Part shown: positions 16,087 through 24,640 of the stretch, piece after piece | How positions within the stretch are numbered: position 1 is the stretch's first letter | Layout of the letters: every line of letters starts with the position of its first letter | NCBI RefSeq assembly: GCF_002846415.1 | Contig: NZ_PJMX01000001.1 | Span: 558,001-622,000 of the forward strand | Direction: 5' to 3' | Origin: Streptomyces sp. TLI_146 | GTDB lineage: Bacteria; Actinomycetota; Actinomycetes; Streptomycetales; Streptomycetaceae | DNA length: 64,000 bases | Position numbers and translations under genes: made by a program | Notes under the pieces: model-generated | The model's input: the letters and a program-made list of their open reading frames with translations, nothing else | Databases searched by the model: none | Told to the model about the DNA's origin: nothing

Positions 16087-19000
16087 ATGGGGGTGGGGCG
16101 TCGTGAGGTGCCGGTGGATCCGGGGGCGGGTCCGGTTCAGCGCTTCGCGTTCGAGTTGCGCAAGCTACGTTCCGACGCGGGCGGCATCACCTACCGGGTG
16201 CTGGCGCAGAGGGCCGGATATTCGATCACAGCGCTGTCGCAGGCTGCCGGTGGTGAGCACTTGCCGACACTGCCGGTGGTACTGGCCTACGTTCAGGCGT
16301 GCGGCGGCGATCCCGTGGTGTGGGAGGCTCGGTGGAAGCAGGCGGTGGACGAGGCTGCTGCGTCCGGTTCGCAGAACGAGGGGTGCGGGGAGCCGCCGTA
16401 CCGGGGGTTGGCCCGCTTCGAGCCCGGTGACGCCGACCGGTTCTTCGGCCGTGACAAGCTCACCACCGACATACTGGCGCTCGTGGGCCGGAGACGGTTC
16501 AGCGCGGTGACCGGGGCGTCCGGCAGCGGCAAGTCCTCCCTCTTGCGCGCCGGCCTCATCCCCGCCCTGCAAAGAACCCAGGACGTCGCACTGCGCCCCG
16601 CCGCCATCCGGATCCTGACCCCGGGCCAGCTCCCGGCCCGCACGCACGCCCAGGCGTTCGACACCGGTCCCGCCACGGATGAGGCTCGGGCCGATGTGTT
16701 CGTGATCGTCGATCAGTTCGAGGAGGTCTTCACGCTCTGCCACGACCCGGCCGAACGCACCGCCTTCATCGAGATGCTCCTGACCGCCCGGCAACCAGAG
16801 AACCGACTTCGCGTACTCCTTGCCATGCGCGCCGACTTCTACGGCCGCTGCACCGAACACCCCGACCTTTCCGAGGCGTTGAACGACGCCAACCTGCTGG
16901 TCGGCCCCATGCGACCGGCGGAACTGCGCGAGGCCATCGTCAAACCAGCCGTAGCCGAGGGACTGACCGTGGAGCGCGCCCTCACCGCACGCCTCCTCGA
17001 CGACATCGCCGACGCACCCGGCGGGCTGCCGCTGCTGTCGCACGTGCTGCTGGAGACCTGGCGCCGGCGGCGGGGCAAGACACTGACCCTCGCGGGCTAC
17101 GAGGCGGTCGGCGGCCTGGACGGCGCCATCGCCAAGACCGCCGAGGAGGTCTACGCCGGCTTCACCGAACACCAGGCTCATGCGGCCCGCCTCGTGCTGC
17201 TGCGCCTGGTCTCCCCCGGCGATGGCACCCCGGACACCCGAAGGCCTGCCGAACTCACCGAGTTGCAGGACATCGGCGGAGAGGAGACCACCCAGGTCCT
17301 TGAGGCCCTCACCCGCGCGCGGCTGCTCACCCTCGACTACAACACCGTCGACCTGGCCCACGAGACTTTGCTGACCGCTTGGCCGAGGCTGCGCGGCTGG
17401 CTCGAACAGGACCGTGAACGGCTTCGCGTGCACCGCAACCTCACGGAAGCCGCCCGCTCTTGGGAGGACACGGGCCGCGACGCGGGGGCACTGTATCGCG
17501 GCACCCGCCTCGACACCGCTCAGGAACACTTCGGCTCCGGGCACGCCACTGACCTCACCGGCCTGGAAAGCGCCTTCCTCACCACGAGCCTCGAGTTCCG
17601 CGATCGAGAACGGCGCTCCACGGCCCGCGCCGCCCGACGCGTACGGCGGCTCAGGGCAGGGCTGTCCGCCCTGGCGGTGCTCGTCCTGCTGGTCGGTGTG
17701 ATCGCGTGGCGGCAGAGCGAGGCCGAGGAGCAGGAGAGGCTGCGTACCGAGGCTCGTCGTGTAGCGGCCCTGGCTGAGAGTCTGCGGGTGACGGACCCCG
17801 CGTCCGCGATGCGGTTGAGCATCGCCGCATGGAACCTCGTCGACCTCCCTGAAACCCGTTCGGCGCTGATGGGTGCCGCGGTACAGAAGGAGCAGGACGC
17901 CTTCACCGATCCGAACTCCGATCCCGGGGCGGTCCGGTATCTCTCCGCCGACGGCCGCACGCTGATCAGTGCCGGCGTCGACCAAGTGACGGCGTGGGAC
18001 GTCCGGACGCACCGGCGTACCGCGTCGTTCCCGGGGCTGGGCAGCCGCCTGACAGAGCTTGGCACGCTCAGTCCTGACGCCCGCGCGGTCACCCTCATAC
18101 GCGAGGACGGCAGCGTACAGATGTGGGACGTGCGGGCGGGCCGTGCGGCAGGGCCCAGCATGCCGGCCGACGACGGGGGCGAGATCAGTCCCGGTGGCAA
18201 CATTCTCGTCCTCTATCGCACCGCAGGACCACAGGCGGTGGTCCAGTTACGGGACGTGAGAACGGGGCGGGTTGTACTGGAGCACCGGGAGCAGGATCGT
18301 CTGCCCGACGTCCAGCCGGGACAGCTCTCCGACATCCCGGACTTTGTCATGCGACGGCTTCTCCGGCAGCGTCGGATGACGAGCTATCCGCTGCCCGATG
18401 TCCAGGTGAGCTCCGATGACAGCCTGATGGCGCTGTGCCTGCCTGGAGCCCGCCTTCAGGTATGGAACATCATCCGGCAGGAGCGGGTGCCGACCACGTG
18501 GGCGCCGCCGGCCACCGCCAAGAACTGCGCCGAGGAAGATTTTCAGTTCACTGCCGACAACCAGCGCCTGGTCCTGCGCGGCGCGGCAGGAGTCCGCACC
18601 TGGGATATCGCCTCGGGCCGCGAACTGCCCATGATCCGTCATGACGGACTGAGAGACGTCGTATTCAGCCCGGACGGCGCCTTCATGGCCGCCGTGGATG
18701 TCGACGAGATCCTGCTGTGGCGAACCAGTTCCCCCAAGGCACCTGTCTTCCGTTACTCCCTCGCCGATGAAGTGGTCAGCGACCTCAGGCTCGACACGGA
18801 GGAACGCCGGATCCGCTATTTCGCGGGCCGCTCCCAGACCGTGGTGCGCTCCCTGGCTCTGGAGGGAGTCCTGAACGCCGACTGGCAGAGCCCGACCGCC
18901 GTGGCGGCCTCCTTCAGCCCCGACGCCGGCACACTCGCCATCGCCCACCAGGAGACCCGCACCGGCCACGCCCACATCCAGCTTCGCGACAGACGCAGTG

Positions 19001-19950
19001 GCCGACCGGTGGCGGATCTGCCATCCGCCCCGTGCCCTTCCCGTGACACGGCAGCGCGGGCTCCGATGCCCTGTACGGTGCACATGGCCTTCCGCCCTGA
19101 CGGGGGCCTTCTCGCCTACGGAGTCAGCGATCCGACGGCATCGATTCCCCCGGAGAAGGTGTTCCTGTGGGATGTCACGGCCCGCCGGGCCGCCGGTTCC
19201 GTCACAGTGACGCGCCACGGCTCCAAAATCCCTGGTACTTACGGCAACTCGGTCAACGGAATCGTCTTCCACCCCGATGGCAGAACGCTGCTGACCTCCC
19301 GGATACCGGAGGAAGAAGCCATCGAGTACTGGGATACGCGCCGTGGGACAAGGACCCGCGAGATCCCCGCCATCGGCGGTGAAACCCTGGTGATCAAGCC
19401 CGATGGACGCCTCCTCGCCACCAGCCACGGTCAGTTCATGGACCTGCAGACTCGCACCGTCACACGCCGCACCCTCACCACCGGCGACACGACCGCTCTC
19501 GCCTACAGCCCGGACGGCAGGTACCTGGCATCGGGCGACGAGTCCGGTGGCGTCACCATCTGGGACGGCGACGCCCGCCGCCCCATCGGCGAGCTTCCCC
19601 AGCCCCCGGCTCACAACGGCCAGCCCCGGTACGTGTCGGCGCTGGCGTTCTCCCCGGACGGGCGCACCCTGGCCGCTGGAGGCATGGACGGCACACTGCG
19701 GCTGTGGGACGTGGGCTCGGGTCGGCAAGTGGGCTCCGCCCTTCCCGTGGGTGATACGGCGGTCCTCGCCCTGGGTTTCAACGCCGACAGCACGACCCTC
19801 TATTCATCGGGTGCGAACGTGCCACTCCACACGTACGGCGTCACTGCGGAACATGCGGCAGCCCAGGCCTGCAAGCGCGTCGGGACCGGCCTTGCCCGAG
19901 ACCAATGGCGCACATATATCCGAGAGGCCTCTTACCGAAAGACCTGCTGA
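16087..19950 (+). CDS. XRE-HTH / nSTAND1 NTPase / WD40 repeat protein
   Basis: A 1287-residue signal-transducing NTPase. Residues 20-85 are an XRE-like helix-turn-helix domain (ELRKLRSDAGGITYRVLAQR, then YSITALSQAAGG). The NTPase follows: FFGRDKLTTDILALV, Walker A GASGSGKSSLL near 143-153, Walker B VFVIVDQFEEVF near 200-212, and the downstream winged-helix region with MRPAELREAIVKPA and DLAHETLLTAWPRLRGW. An Arg-rich stretch and a membrane helix (LSALAVLVLLVGVIAW) occur near 525-545. From about 590 to the end are WD40 repeats, the last ones clearest (ALAYSPDGRYLASGDESGGV, and LAFSPDGRTLAAGGMDGTL). Such proteins are thought to oligomerise on ligand binding. I chose the ATG at 16087 with GGCGGAGAC upstream. 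No effector gene adjoins it. Confidence 0.93.
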   Translation: MGVGRREVPVDPGAGPVQRFAFELRKLRSDAGGITYRVLAQRAGYSITALSQAAGGEHLPTLPVVLAYVQACGGDPVVWEARWKQAVDEAAASGSQNEGCGEPPYRGLARFEPGDADRFFGRDKLTTDILALVGRRRFSAVTGASGSGKSSLLRAGLIPALQRTQDVALRPAAIRILTPGQLPARTHAQAFDTGPATDEARADVFVIVDQFEEVFTLCHDPAERTAFIEMLLTARQPENRLRVLLAMRADFYGRCTEHPDLSEALNDANLLVGPMRPAELREAIVKPAVAEGLTVERALTARLLDDIADAPGGLPLLSHVLLETWRRRRGKTLTLAGYEAVGGLDGAIAKTAEEVYAGFTEHQAHAARLVLLRLVSPGDGTPDTRRPAELTELQDIGGEETTQVLEALTRARLLTLDYNTVDLAHETLLTAWPRLRGWLEQDRERLRVHRNLTEAARSWEDTGRDAGALYRGTRLDTAQEHFGSGHATDLTGLESAFLTTSLEFRDRERRSTARAARRVRRLRAGLSALAVLVLLVGVIAWRQSEAEEQERLRTEARRVAALAESLRVTDPASAMRLSIAAWNLVDLPETRSALMGAAVQKEQDAFTDPNSDPGAVRYLSADGRTLISAGVDQVTAWDVRTHRRTASFPGLGSRLTELGTLSPDARAVTLIREDGSVQMWDVRAGRAAGPSMPADDGGEISPGGNILVLYRTAGPQAVVQLRDVRTGRVVLEHREQDRLPDVQPGQLSDIPDFVMRRLLRQRRMTSYPLPDVQVSSDDSLMALCLPGARLQVWNIIRQERVPTTWAPPATAKNCAEEDFQFTADNQRLVLRGAAGVRTWDIASGRELPMIRHDGLRDVVFSPDGAFMAAVDVDEILLWRTSSPKAPVFRYSLADEVVSDLRLDTEERRIRYFAGRSQTVVRSLALEGVLNADWQSPTAVAASFSPDAGTLAIAHQETRTGHAHIQLRDRRSGRPVADLPSAPCPSRDTAARAPMPCTVHMAFRPDGGLLAYGVSDPTASIPPEKVFLWDVTARRAAGSVTVTRHGSKIPGTYGNSVNGIVFHPDGRTLLTSRIPEEEAIEYWDTRRGTRTREIPAIGGETLVIKPDGRLLATSHGQFMDLQTRTVTRRTLTTGDTTALAYSPDGRYLASGDESGGVTIWDGDARRPIGELPQPPAHNGQPRYVSALAFSPDGRTLAAGGMDGTLRLWDVGSGRQVGSALPVGDTAVLALGFNADSTTLYSSGANVPLHTYGVTAEHAAAQACKRVGTGLARDQWRTYIREASYRKTC

Positions 19951-19956
19951 AAACCG

Positions 19957-20160
19957 TCACAAGCTCCCAGACGGCGCGGCGATCGTCTCCCAGGCCGGGC
20001 GAGACTTGGGCGCGAACTGCTCCTCTTCGGGTATCCCGGCAGCCTGGCGCCGCTCGGGACAAGGGCACCAGGAATACTCAGGCAGGCAGAGCCGACGGTC
20101 GATCAGTGCCCGCCCCCGGCTGGTTGCGTAGGCGAGGAAGACACCGACCACACGCGCGAC
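19957..20160 (-). pseudogene. Fragment of an IS701-type transposase
   Basis: The minus frame reads [20 protein letters not shown], then [20 protein letters not shown] and [10 protein letters not shown]. This follows the pattern of the central part of IS701/IS4-like DDE transposases, where the RALIDRxLYLP strand and the AAGIPEEVxFATKPxLA segment are conserved. About 68 codons remain; the rest of the gene and any terminal repeats are missing. It directly follows the stop codon of the nSTAND1 gene on the opposite strand. Confidence 0.55.
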
Positions 20161-20752
20161 GTGACGTGGAACTACGAAGTCACACTCAAGTACTAGCGGC
20201 TCGTCCACCAGGCTGCCCCTGTGGCGCTGACTGTTGTGGCCAGTGTGACCAGCCACACCGGTATGCGCTGGATTGTCACGTGCAGTCCCCCGCAGCGGAG
20301 TTCGAACTGTGGAGCGTTGGCGCGTACGGGAGCCTGAGACATCGTGGTTCACCTCTCGTTGCGGCATGTGCTGGGCGCGGGTGTCCTACCCGCCTAACGC
20401 TACGGATCGTAACTACCCGTACGAACGCATGGATCGGTACACGACCACACGGGGGGCACTATCAGCACAGCGAGAATCAACAGGTCGGGGCGTACCCCGC
20501 TCCTTCGAACACTTCGAGACAGGCGCTCGACTTGTCATTCTCGCGCCAAACTCCGCCTAGGACCCGCCAGTTCGGCTCTTGGTTGCCCTTGATGGAACGG
20601 TAACAAGAGATCGACTTTTCGCAAATTCGACCCCGTTTGTCAAATGGCTGCGCCGGTTGCCCCACGGAGGGTTTGTCGATGAATTTGGGTGTCATTGGAT
20701 CACCACCATCCGCATCCCAGGCCGACGACCCCTACGAACTCGTCAGATACCC
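20161..20752. other. Intergenic space of lower G/C content
   Basis: About 590 bases with noticeably lower G/C around 20480-20720, which may reflect foreign DNA next to the transposase relic. A possible short plus frame starts at an ATG at 20679 behind GGAGGG (MNLGVIGSPPSASQADDPYE), but it runs antisense into the hydrolase gene and I cannot support it as a gene. Confidence 0.4.
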
Positions 20753-21343
20753 TCATCGGCTGAGCGAGCCGATGAAGCGGTCCAGCCGAGAGACTACTTG
20801 CCGCAGGACCTCGACCGATCCTGCGGCATCGTCCGCAAGCTCCAGGCCATGGTTCGCCGAGGGCACTTCCAGGACGTCGTGTCGCAGGGACGCAGCCATT
20901 CGTGAATCCCAGAGCTTGTCGGCGCTTCCGCCGATGAGGAGGGTCGGCTCCATGGCTCGCCGGAGAGCCGCGGCAACGTGGTCGCTGGTCAGGACAGGGG
21001 TGAGCCAGGCTGCCGGAATGTTCCTGTCAGCTGTGATGCCGCAGGCGAGGGAGCCCAGGGACTTGCCGACGACGAGCTGACAAGCCCCTGCCTCGGCTTC
21101 GATGGCCTCGGTGACCCGCTGCTCCACCCATGCGATCCGGTCGTCCACCGTGAACTGCGCGAACCCATCGGGGATCTGCCACCACAGCTCCTGGACCGTC
21201 CAGCCGTGCTGGAGCAGGACGCTCCGGGCGAAGTGCAGCAGCGGCCGGGCAGGCGAGTAGCCGACGCCTGGAACGACAACTGCGACACGGTCTCGGCCTC
21301 CGTCGAAACGGGTGGGCACGGCGAAGGGTACGGGATCAGACAT
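20753..21343 (-). CDS. Alpha/beta hydrolase fold protein
   Basis: A 196-residue small hydrolase-like protein. It opens with a strand VAVVVPGVGYSPARPLL, where the usual HGxG oxyanion motif is replaced by PGVGY. The nucleophile elbow is VVGKSLGSLAC (Ser in GKSLGS). A late His in SANHGLEL completes the expected triad, with an Asp in IGGSADKLWD. The length is short for the superfamily, so there is little or no cap domain. No ribosome site stands out before the ATG at 21343. The substrate is unknown. It is a single gene next to a low-G/C region. Confidence 0.85.
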   Translation of the reverse strand: MSDPVPFAVPTRFDGGRDRVAVVVPGVGYSPARPLLHFARSVLLQHGWTVQELWWQIPDGFAQFTVDDRIAWVEQRVTEAIEAEAGACQLVVGKSLGSLACGITADRNIPAAWLTPVLTSDHVAAALRRAMEPTLLIGGSADKLWDSRMAASLRHDVLEVPSANHGLELADDAAGSVEVLRQVVSRLDRFIGSLSR

Positions 21344-21524
21344 GGCCGCAGACTACTAGCGAGTTGATCACGTGTCTCCCGGTGCTCGAACGCCGCCACT
21401 GCTGTTCACCGCGGCTCAGTATCGAACGACGACGATCGCGAACTTGGATCGAGGTTTTCGCAGTTCAGTAGTTACGTAGACGGCCTTCGCCTGCTCCTGA
21501 GGAGCACTCCTGCCAGGCGGGGCG

Positions 21525-21866
21525 TCAGCGTCCCAGCTGGGCGTCGAGCCAGGTCTCGACCTCGGGGGTCACCGGGTCGGTGATATCGGCGAACTCCGTA
21601 TGCTTCTGGAGGAACTTGGCCACGTACGGGCAGACGGGGACGATCCGCATGCCCGAGGCGCGGACGTCGGTCAGGGCCTGCTCGACGAGGATCGCGGCGA
21701 GTCCCTGCCCGGCGTACGCGTCGTCGATCTCGGTGTGGAAGAAGACCCGCCGGTCGTCGCGGTCGCGGTACGCGGTCAGGCCCGCGCGCGCCTCGGCGAC
21801 GAGGATCTCGTAACGGTGACGGGTATCGACGCGACGGACGACGGGGGTGGGGCTCTGCTCGCTCAT
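21525..21866 (-). CDS. YjdJ-type GNAT family N-acetyltransferase
   Basis: A 113-residue compact GNAT-fold protein of the small YjdJ/Gcn5-related group. It shows RRVFFHTEIDDAYAGQGLAAILVEQAL, in which the AGQGLA stretch is the acetyl-CoA pyrophosphate loop, then RIVPVCPYVAKFLQKHTEFAD, the C-terminal signature of this subfamily. Family members acetylate small amines, but the substrate here is unknown. It lies 74 bases downstream of the pirin gene in the same direction, so the two may be co-transcribed. Confidence 0.9.
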   Translation of the reverse strand: MSEQSPTPVVRRVDTRHRYEILVAEARAGLTAYRDRDDRRVFFHTEIDDAYAGQGLAAILVEQALTDVRASGMRIVPVCPYVAKFLQKHTEFADITDPVTPEVETWLDAQLGR

Positions 21867-21940
21867 GAGGGCTCTTTCGGGTGCAGGGGGTTCAGCGGAG
21901 TGAGGGGTCCGGGCGGGAAGGGTTCAGCGGCAGGAAGGGG

Positions 21941-22864
21941 TCACTGGCGGGAAGGGTTCTTGCGAGGGGCGATGACGGCGTTGGGCAGGGCGGGGGCGGG
22001 CAACCGGTCGCCCGGGTAGCCGTCGACGCTGCCGAAACGGTCAGAGGAGTGCTCCCACGCCTCCCGTGCTTCGACGATGTCCTGGTGGCTGCGGCCGATG
22101 AAGTTCCACCACATCACGATCTCCTCGTCGAAGGGCGGTCCGCCCAGCAGGATCGCGCGAGCCGGGCGGTCGGCGGCGTTGGCCAGTGTCAGCCGGGTAC
22201 GTCCGGGGCCGGTGTACCCGAGTTCGGCGGGTCGCAGAGGGGAGCCGTCGAGGCGTATGTCGCCCTGGTCGACGAGCAGGCCGTGTTCGAAGTCCGGGTC
22301 GACGTCGAGTGTGACGGTGACGCCGGCGTCGAGGACGATCTCGGCGCCGAGCAGCGGGGTGTACGTACGCACCGGTGAGGTGTCGCCCGCGAGCGTGCCG
22401 AGGAAGACGCGGATGTCGGCGCCGGCGACGCGCAGGGTCTTGGGCGCGTGGTGCTGGAAGTCGCGTGGGGCGTGGCGGTGTTCGCCGGGAAGCGCAACCC
22501 AGAGTTGGACGCCGTGCAGGACCGTGGTGTCGGGGGTCGAGACCTCGGTGTGGGCGATGCCGTGCCCGCCGGTCATGAGGTTGAGCTCACCGGGGCGTAC
22601 GAAGGCGTGGCTGCCGAGGCTGTCGCGGTGCTCGATTTCGCCGCTGAAGAGCCAGCTGACCGTCTGGAGTCCGGTGTGCGGGTGCGGGGCGACGTCCATA
22701 CCGCCGGTGTCGGCGACGTGGTCGGGGCCGTAGTGGTCGGCGAAGCACCAGGCGCCTATGAGGGTCCGCGCCCGCTGCGGCAGGGTCCTGCGTACGGTCA
22801 TCGCTCGCGGTCCGCCCAGCGGCACGTCGCGGGCGGTGAGGACCTCGACGTCCATGTCACTCAT
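21941..22864 (-). CDS. Pirin family bicupin protein
   Basis: A 307-residue protein with two cupin barrels. The N-terminal barrel holds the metal-site pattern of pirins: VAPHPHTGLQTVSWLFSGE near residues 58-77 and GGHGIAHTE near 98-106, giving three His and one Glu. The C-terminal barrel is degenerate as usual and ends in PFDEEIVMWWNFIGRS. Bacterial pirins bind Fe, and some act as quercetin dioxygenases or modulate enzymes. It is divergent from an AhpD-like gene with an 85-base shared promoter region, a common pairing for redox-responsive genes. Confidence 0.94.
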   Translation of the reverse strand: MSDMDVEVLTARDVPLGGPRAMTVRRTLPQRARTLIGAWCFADHYGPDHVADTGGMDVAPHPHTGLQTVSWLFSGEIEHRDSLGSHAFVRPGELNLMTGGHGIAHTEVSTPDTTVLHGVQLWVALPGEHRHAPRDFQHHAPKTLRVAGADIRVFLGTLAGDTSPVRTYTPLLGAEIVLDAGVTVTLDVDPDFEHGLLVDQGDIRLDGSPLRPAELGYTGPGRTRLTLANAADRPARAILLGGPPFDEEIVMWWNFIGRSHQDIVEAREAWEHSSDRFGSVDGYPGDRLPAPALPNAVIAPRKNPSRQ

Positions 22865-22888
22865 CTCCCGACCCCTCTCCTCAATTTT

Positions 22889-22902
22889 GTTGCGCTTTCA
22901 AC
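22889..22902. promoter_or_regulatory. Inverted repeat in the pirin/AhpD divergent promoter
   Basis: GTTG-N6-CAAC at 22889-22902 is followed by ATCAT-GG-ATGAT at 22904-22915. Both lie in the A/T-rich 85 bases between two divergent genes. They could be operator half-sites for a regulator of both genes; no regulator adjoins them. Confidence 0.35.
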
Positions 22903-22949
22903 TATCATGGATGATCATAACCCCGATGGCAACAGGCAAGGAGCGCAAG

Positions 22950-23450
22950 GTGAGTACAACGGTAGAGGTCACGGCAGTCTCCGGGGCCACCGGTCGGGTC
23001 TACCTCGACAAGCAGAGTCCCGCCGCGTACGAGGCGCTGGTGAAGAGCGCTGACGTCGTGCGGACGACGGCGGCCGAGGCGGGCCTCGACCGGATCCTGG
23101 TCGAGCTCGTCAACCTCCGCGTCTCCCAGCTCAACGGCTGCGCCTTCTGCCTCGACGTGCACACCCGCGCCGCGCTGCGGGCCGGTGAGACCACCCGGCG
23201 TCTGGGTGTACTGGCCGCCTGGCGCGACACCGAGCTCTTCACCGAGCGCGAGCGCGCGGCCCTCGCCCTCGCCGAAGCCACCACTCATCCCGCGGACGCA
23301 CTCGCCCAGGAGCGCGCGTACGAAGCGGCGCGTGCGGTACTGGACGACGGCGCGATCTCCGCTGTGATCTGGGTGGCCATCACCATCAACGCCTTCAACC
23401 GGGTGTCGATCCTGAGCAAGCATCCGGTACGGGAGACCGGCGCCCACTGA
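22950..23450 (+). CDS. AhpD-like carboxymuconolactone decarboxylase family protein
   Basis: A 166-residue all-helical protein of the alkylhydroperoxidase AhpD / CMD family. The active-site pattern is LNGCAFCLDVHTRAAL, i.e. CxxC with a His four residues later, expected to reduce peroxides through a disulfide relay. The middle carries RDTELFTERERAALALAEA, typical of the family. I chose the GTG at 22950 because AAGGAG ends six bases upstream; the frame is open earlier but crosses the divergent promoter. It probably responds to oxidative stress together with the pirin gene. Confidence 0.92.
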   Translation: MSTTVEVTAVSGATGRVYLDKQSPAAYEALVKSADVVRTTAAEAGLDRILVELVNLRVSQLNGCAFCLDVHTRAALRAGETTRRLGVLAAWRDTELFTERERAALALAEATTHPADALAQERAYEAARAVLDDGAISAVIWVAITINAFNRVSILSKHPVRETGAH

Positions 23451-23522
23451 CCCGCCAGGAGGTCACAGGCCGAATGCGCTGCCGTACGGGCGTACTGGCG
23501 GACCCTCCCGGATCGGCGCCGC

Positions 23523-24569
23523 TCATGTCAGCCCACCCTGCGCCCGGTCGGACCTCAGGGCCTGGGTGCCCGGGACACAGGATTCCTGGAGGGCCGCGAG
23601 CTGTGGTGCGGGCAGTCGTCGGGCAGCGCCTCGTCGACTGCTGCCCAGGCGTGCGACGCCGGTGTCGAGCCATCGCGGCAGTGGTTCGACGCCGATGAAG
23701 TCCGCCAGGCGGGTCAGCTCCTCTCGGGGTTCGTCGAGGAGGTCCTCGTAGGCGAGGGTGGTCCGCTGGGCTGCGGGCACCTCGTCGAGATGAGCCACGC
23801 CCTGCACGATGAGCTCTGACCACAGGGCCCCGAAGCGGGCGACCGGCAGGTCGGAGTCGAGGACCAGGGCGGGATCGAAGCGTTCGGCCAGCAGTGGTGA
23901 CAACGTGGGTGGCAGGGCGCGGATCTGCTCCTCGGTCAGCTCCTCGATGCGCTCGGCACCGCTGCGGGCGAGGATCTCCCGCAGCAGGAAGATCAGCCGG
24001 TAGCCCGTGTGCCGGCTCATGGACAGGGCACAGTCGGGTCCGTCCCTGAACAGGTGGACGAAACGCGCGTGCGGGAAGACCTTGCGGAGCAACGGCACCC
24101 GGTGCAGCGAGTAGCCCGATCGCTCGACCACCGCCGTGCGCCCCTCCCGCCCGCCGAGCAGGCCGAACAGAGCGGCGTAGTGCTCTGCGACGGTCCGCCG
24201 CGGCCAGCCGCGCACCTGGCCTTCCAGATCGTCGAACAGCTTGTCCGGGTCGTCGGTGAGATGAGGAAGCACCATCAGGGACAGTGCGGGGATGCCCGTG
24301 GTGTCGGTCGCGAAGCGTCCGGGACGCCGGGTGTAGAGGAACTCCGGCATCGGGACCCCGTTGCGGATCATCGTCTCGAACTGCGGGTTGGGCTCGGCGA
24401 GCAGCCGCCAGAACTCCTCACCGTCCAGCTGACCCGCGGGCAGACCCTGGCTCTGCACCGACGACAGCAGCTCGTTGAGGCTGAGGACATCCGGATGCGC
24501 GTGGACGATGCCCGACAGTGCGGTGGACCCACTGCGGCCGGTACCGACAACGAAGGTCAAGGTGCGCAT
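23523..24569 (-). CDS. PAPS-dependent sulfotransferase family protein
   Basis: A 348-residue cytosolic sulfotransferase-fold protein. The 5'-phosphosulfate loop is GTGRSGSTAL at residues 9-18, and the 3'-phosphate binding block is ARFVHLFRDGPDCALSMSRHTGY near 168-190. Both bind PAPS. The rest is typical of the Sulfotransfer_3 group found in actinomycete accessory regions, which sulfate small natural products or glycans. The ATG at 24569 has GGGAGATC upstream. It converges with the AhpD gene and is not clearly part of an operon, so the acceptor is unknown. Confidence 0.9.
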   Translation of the reverse strand: MRTLTFVVGTGRSGSTALSGIVHAHPDVLSLNELLSSVQSQGLPAGQLDGEEFWRLLAEPNPQFETMIRNGVPMPEFLYTRRPGRFATDTTGIPALSLMVLPHLTDDPDKLFDDLEGQVRGWPRRTVAEHYAALFGLLGGREGRTAVVERSGYSLHRVPLLRKVFPHARFVHLFRDGPDCALSMSRHTGYRLIFLLREILARSGAERIEELTEEQIRALPPTLSPLLAERFDPALVLDSDLPVARFGALWSELIVQGVAHLDEVPAAQRTTLAYEDLLDEPREELTRLADFIGVEPLPRWLDTGVARLGSSRRGAARRLPAPQLAALQESCVPGTQALRSDRAQGGLT

Positions 24570-24640
24570 GCCTGAGATCTCCCTCGAAGCCGACTACCGG
24601 AATCGCGACCAGACTTCCCCTGCAAGGCGCGCTCTATCCC

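Noticed and set aside
18247..19728. Long minus frame opposite the nSTAND1-WD40 gene
   Set aside because: Composition typical of antisense frames, with no start signal; the plus strand has WD40 repeats and an NTPase.
20679..21080. Short plus frame starting MNLGVIGSPP behind GGAGGG
   Set aside because: The ribosome site is good, but the frame soon runs antisense through the hydrolase gene and turns Arg/Ser-rich, so it is not a credible protein.
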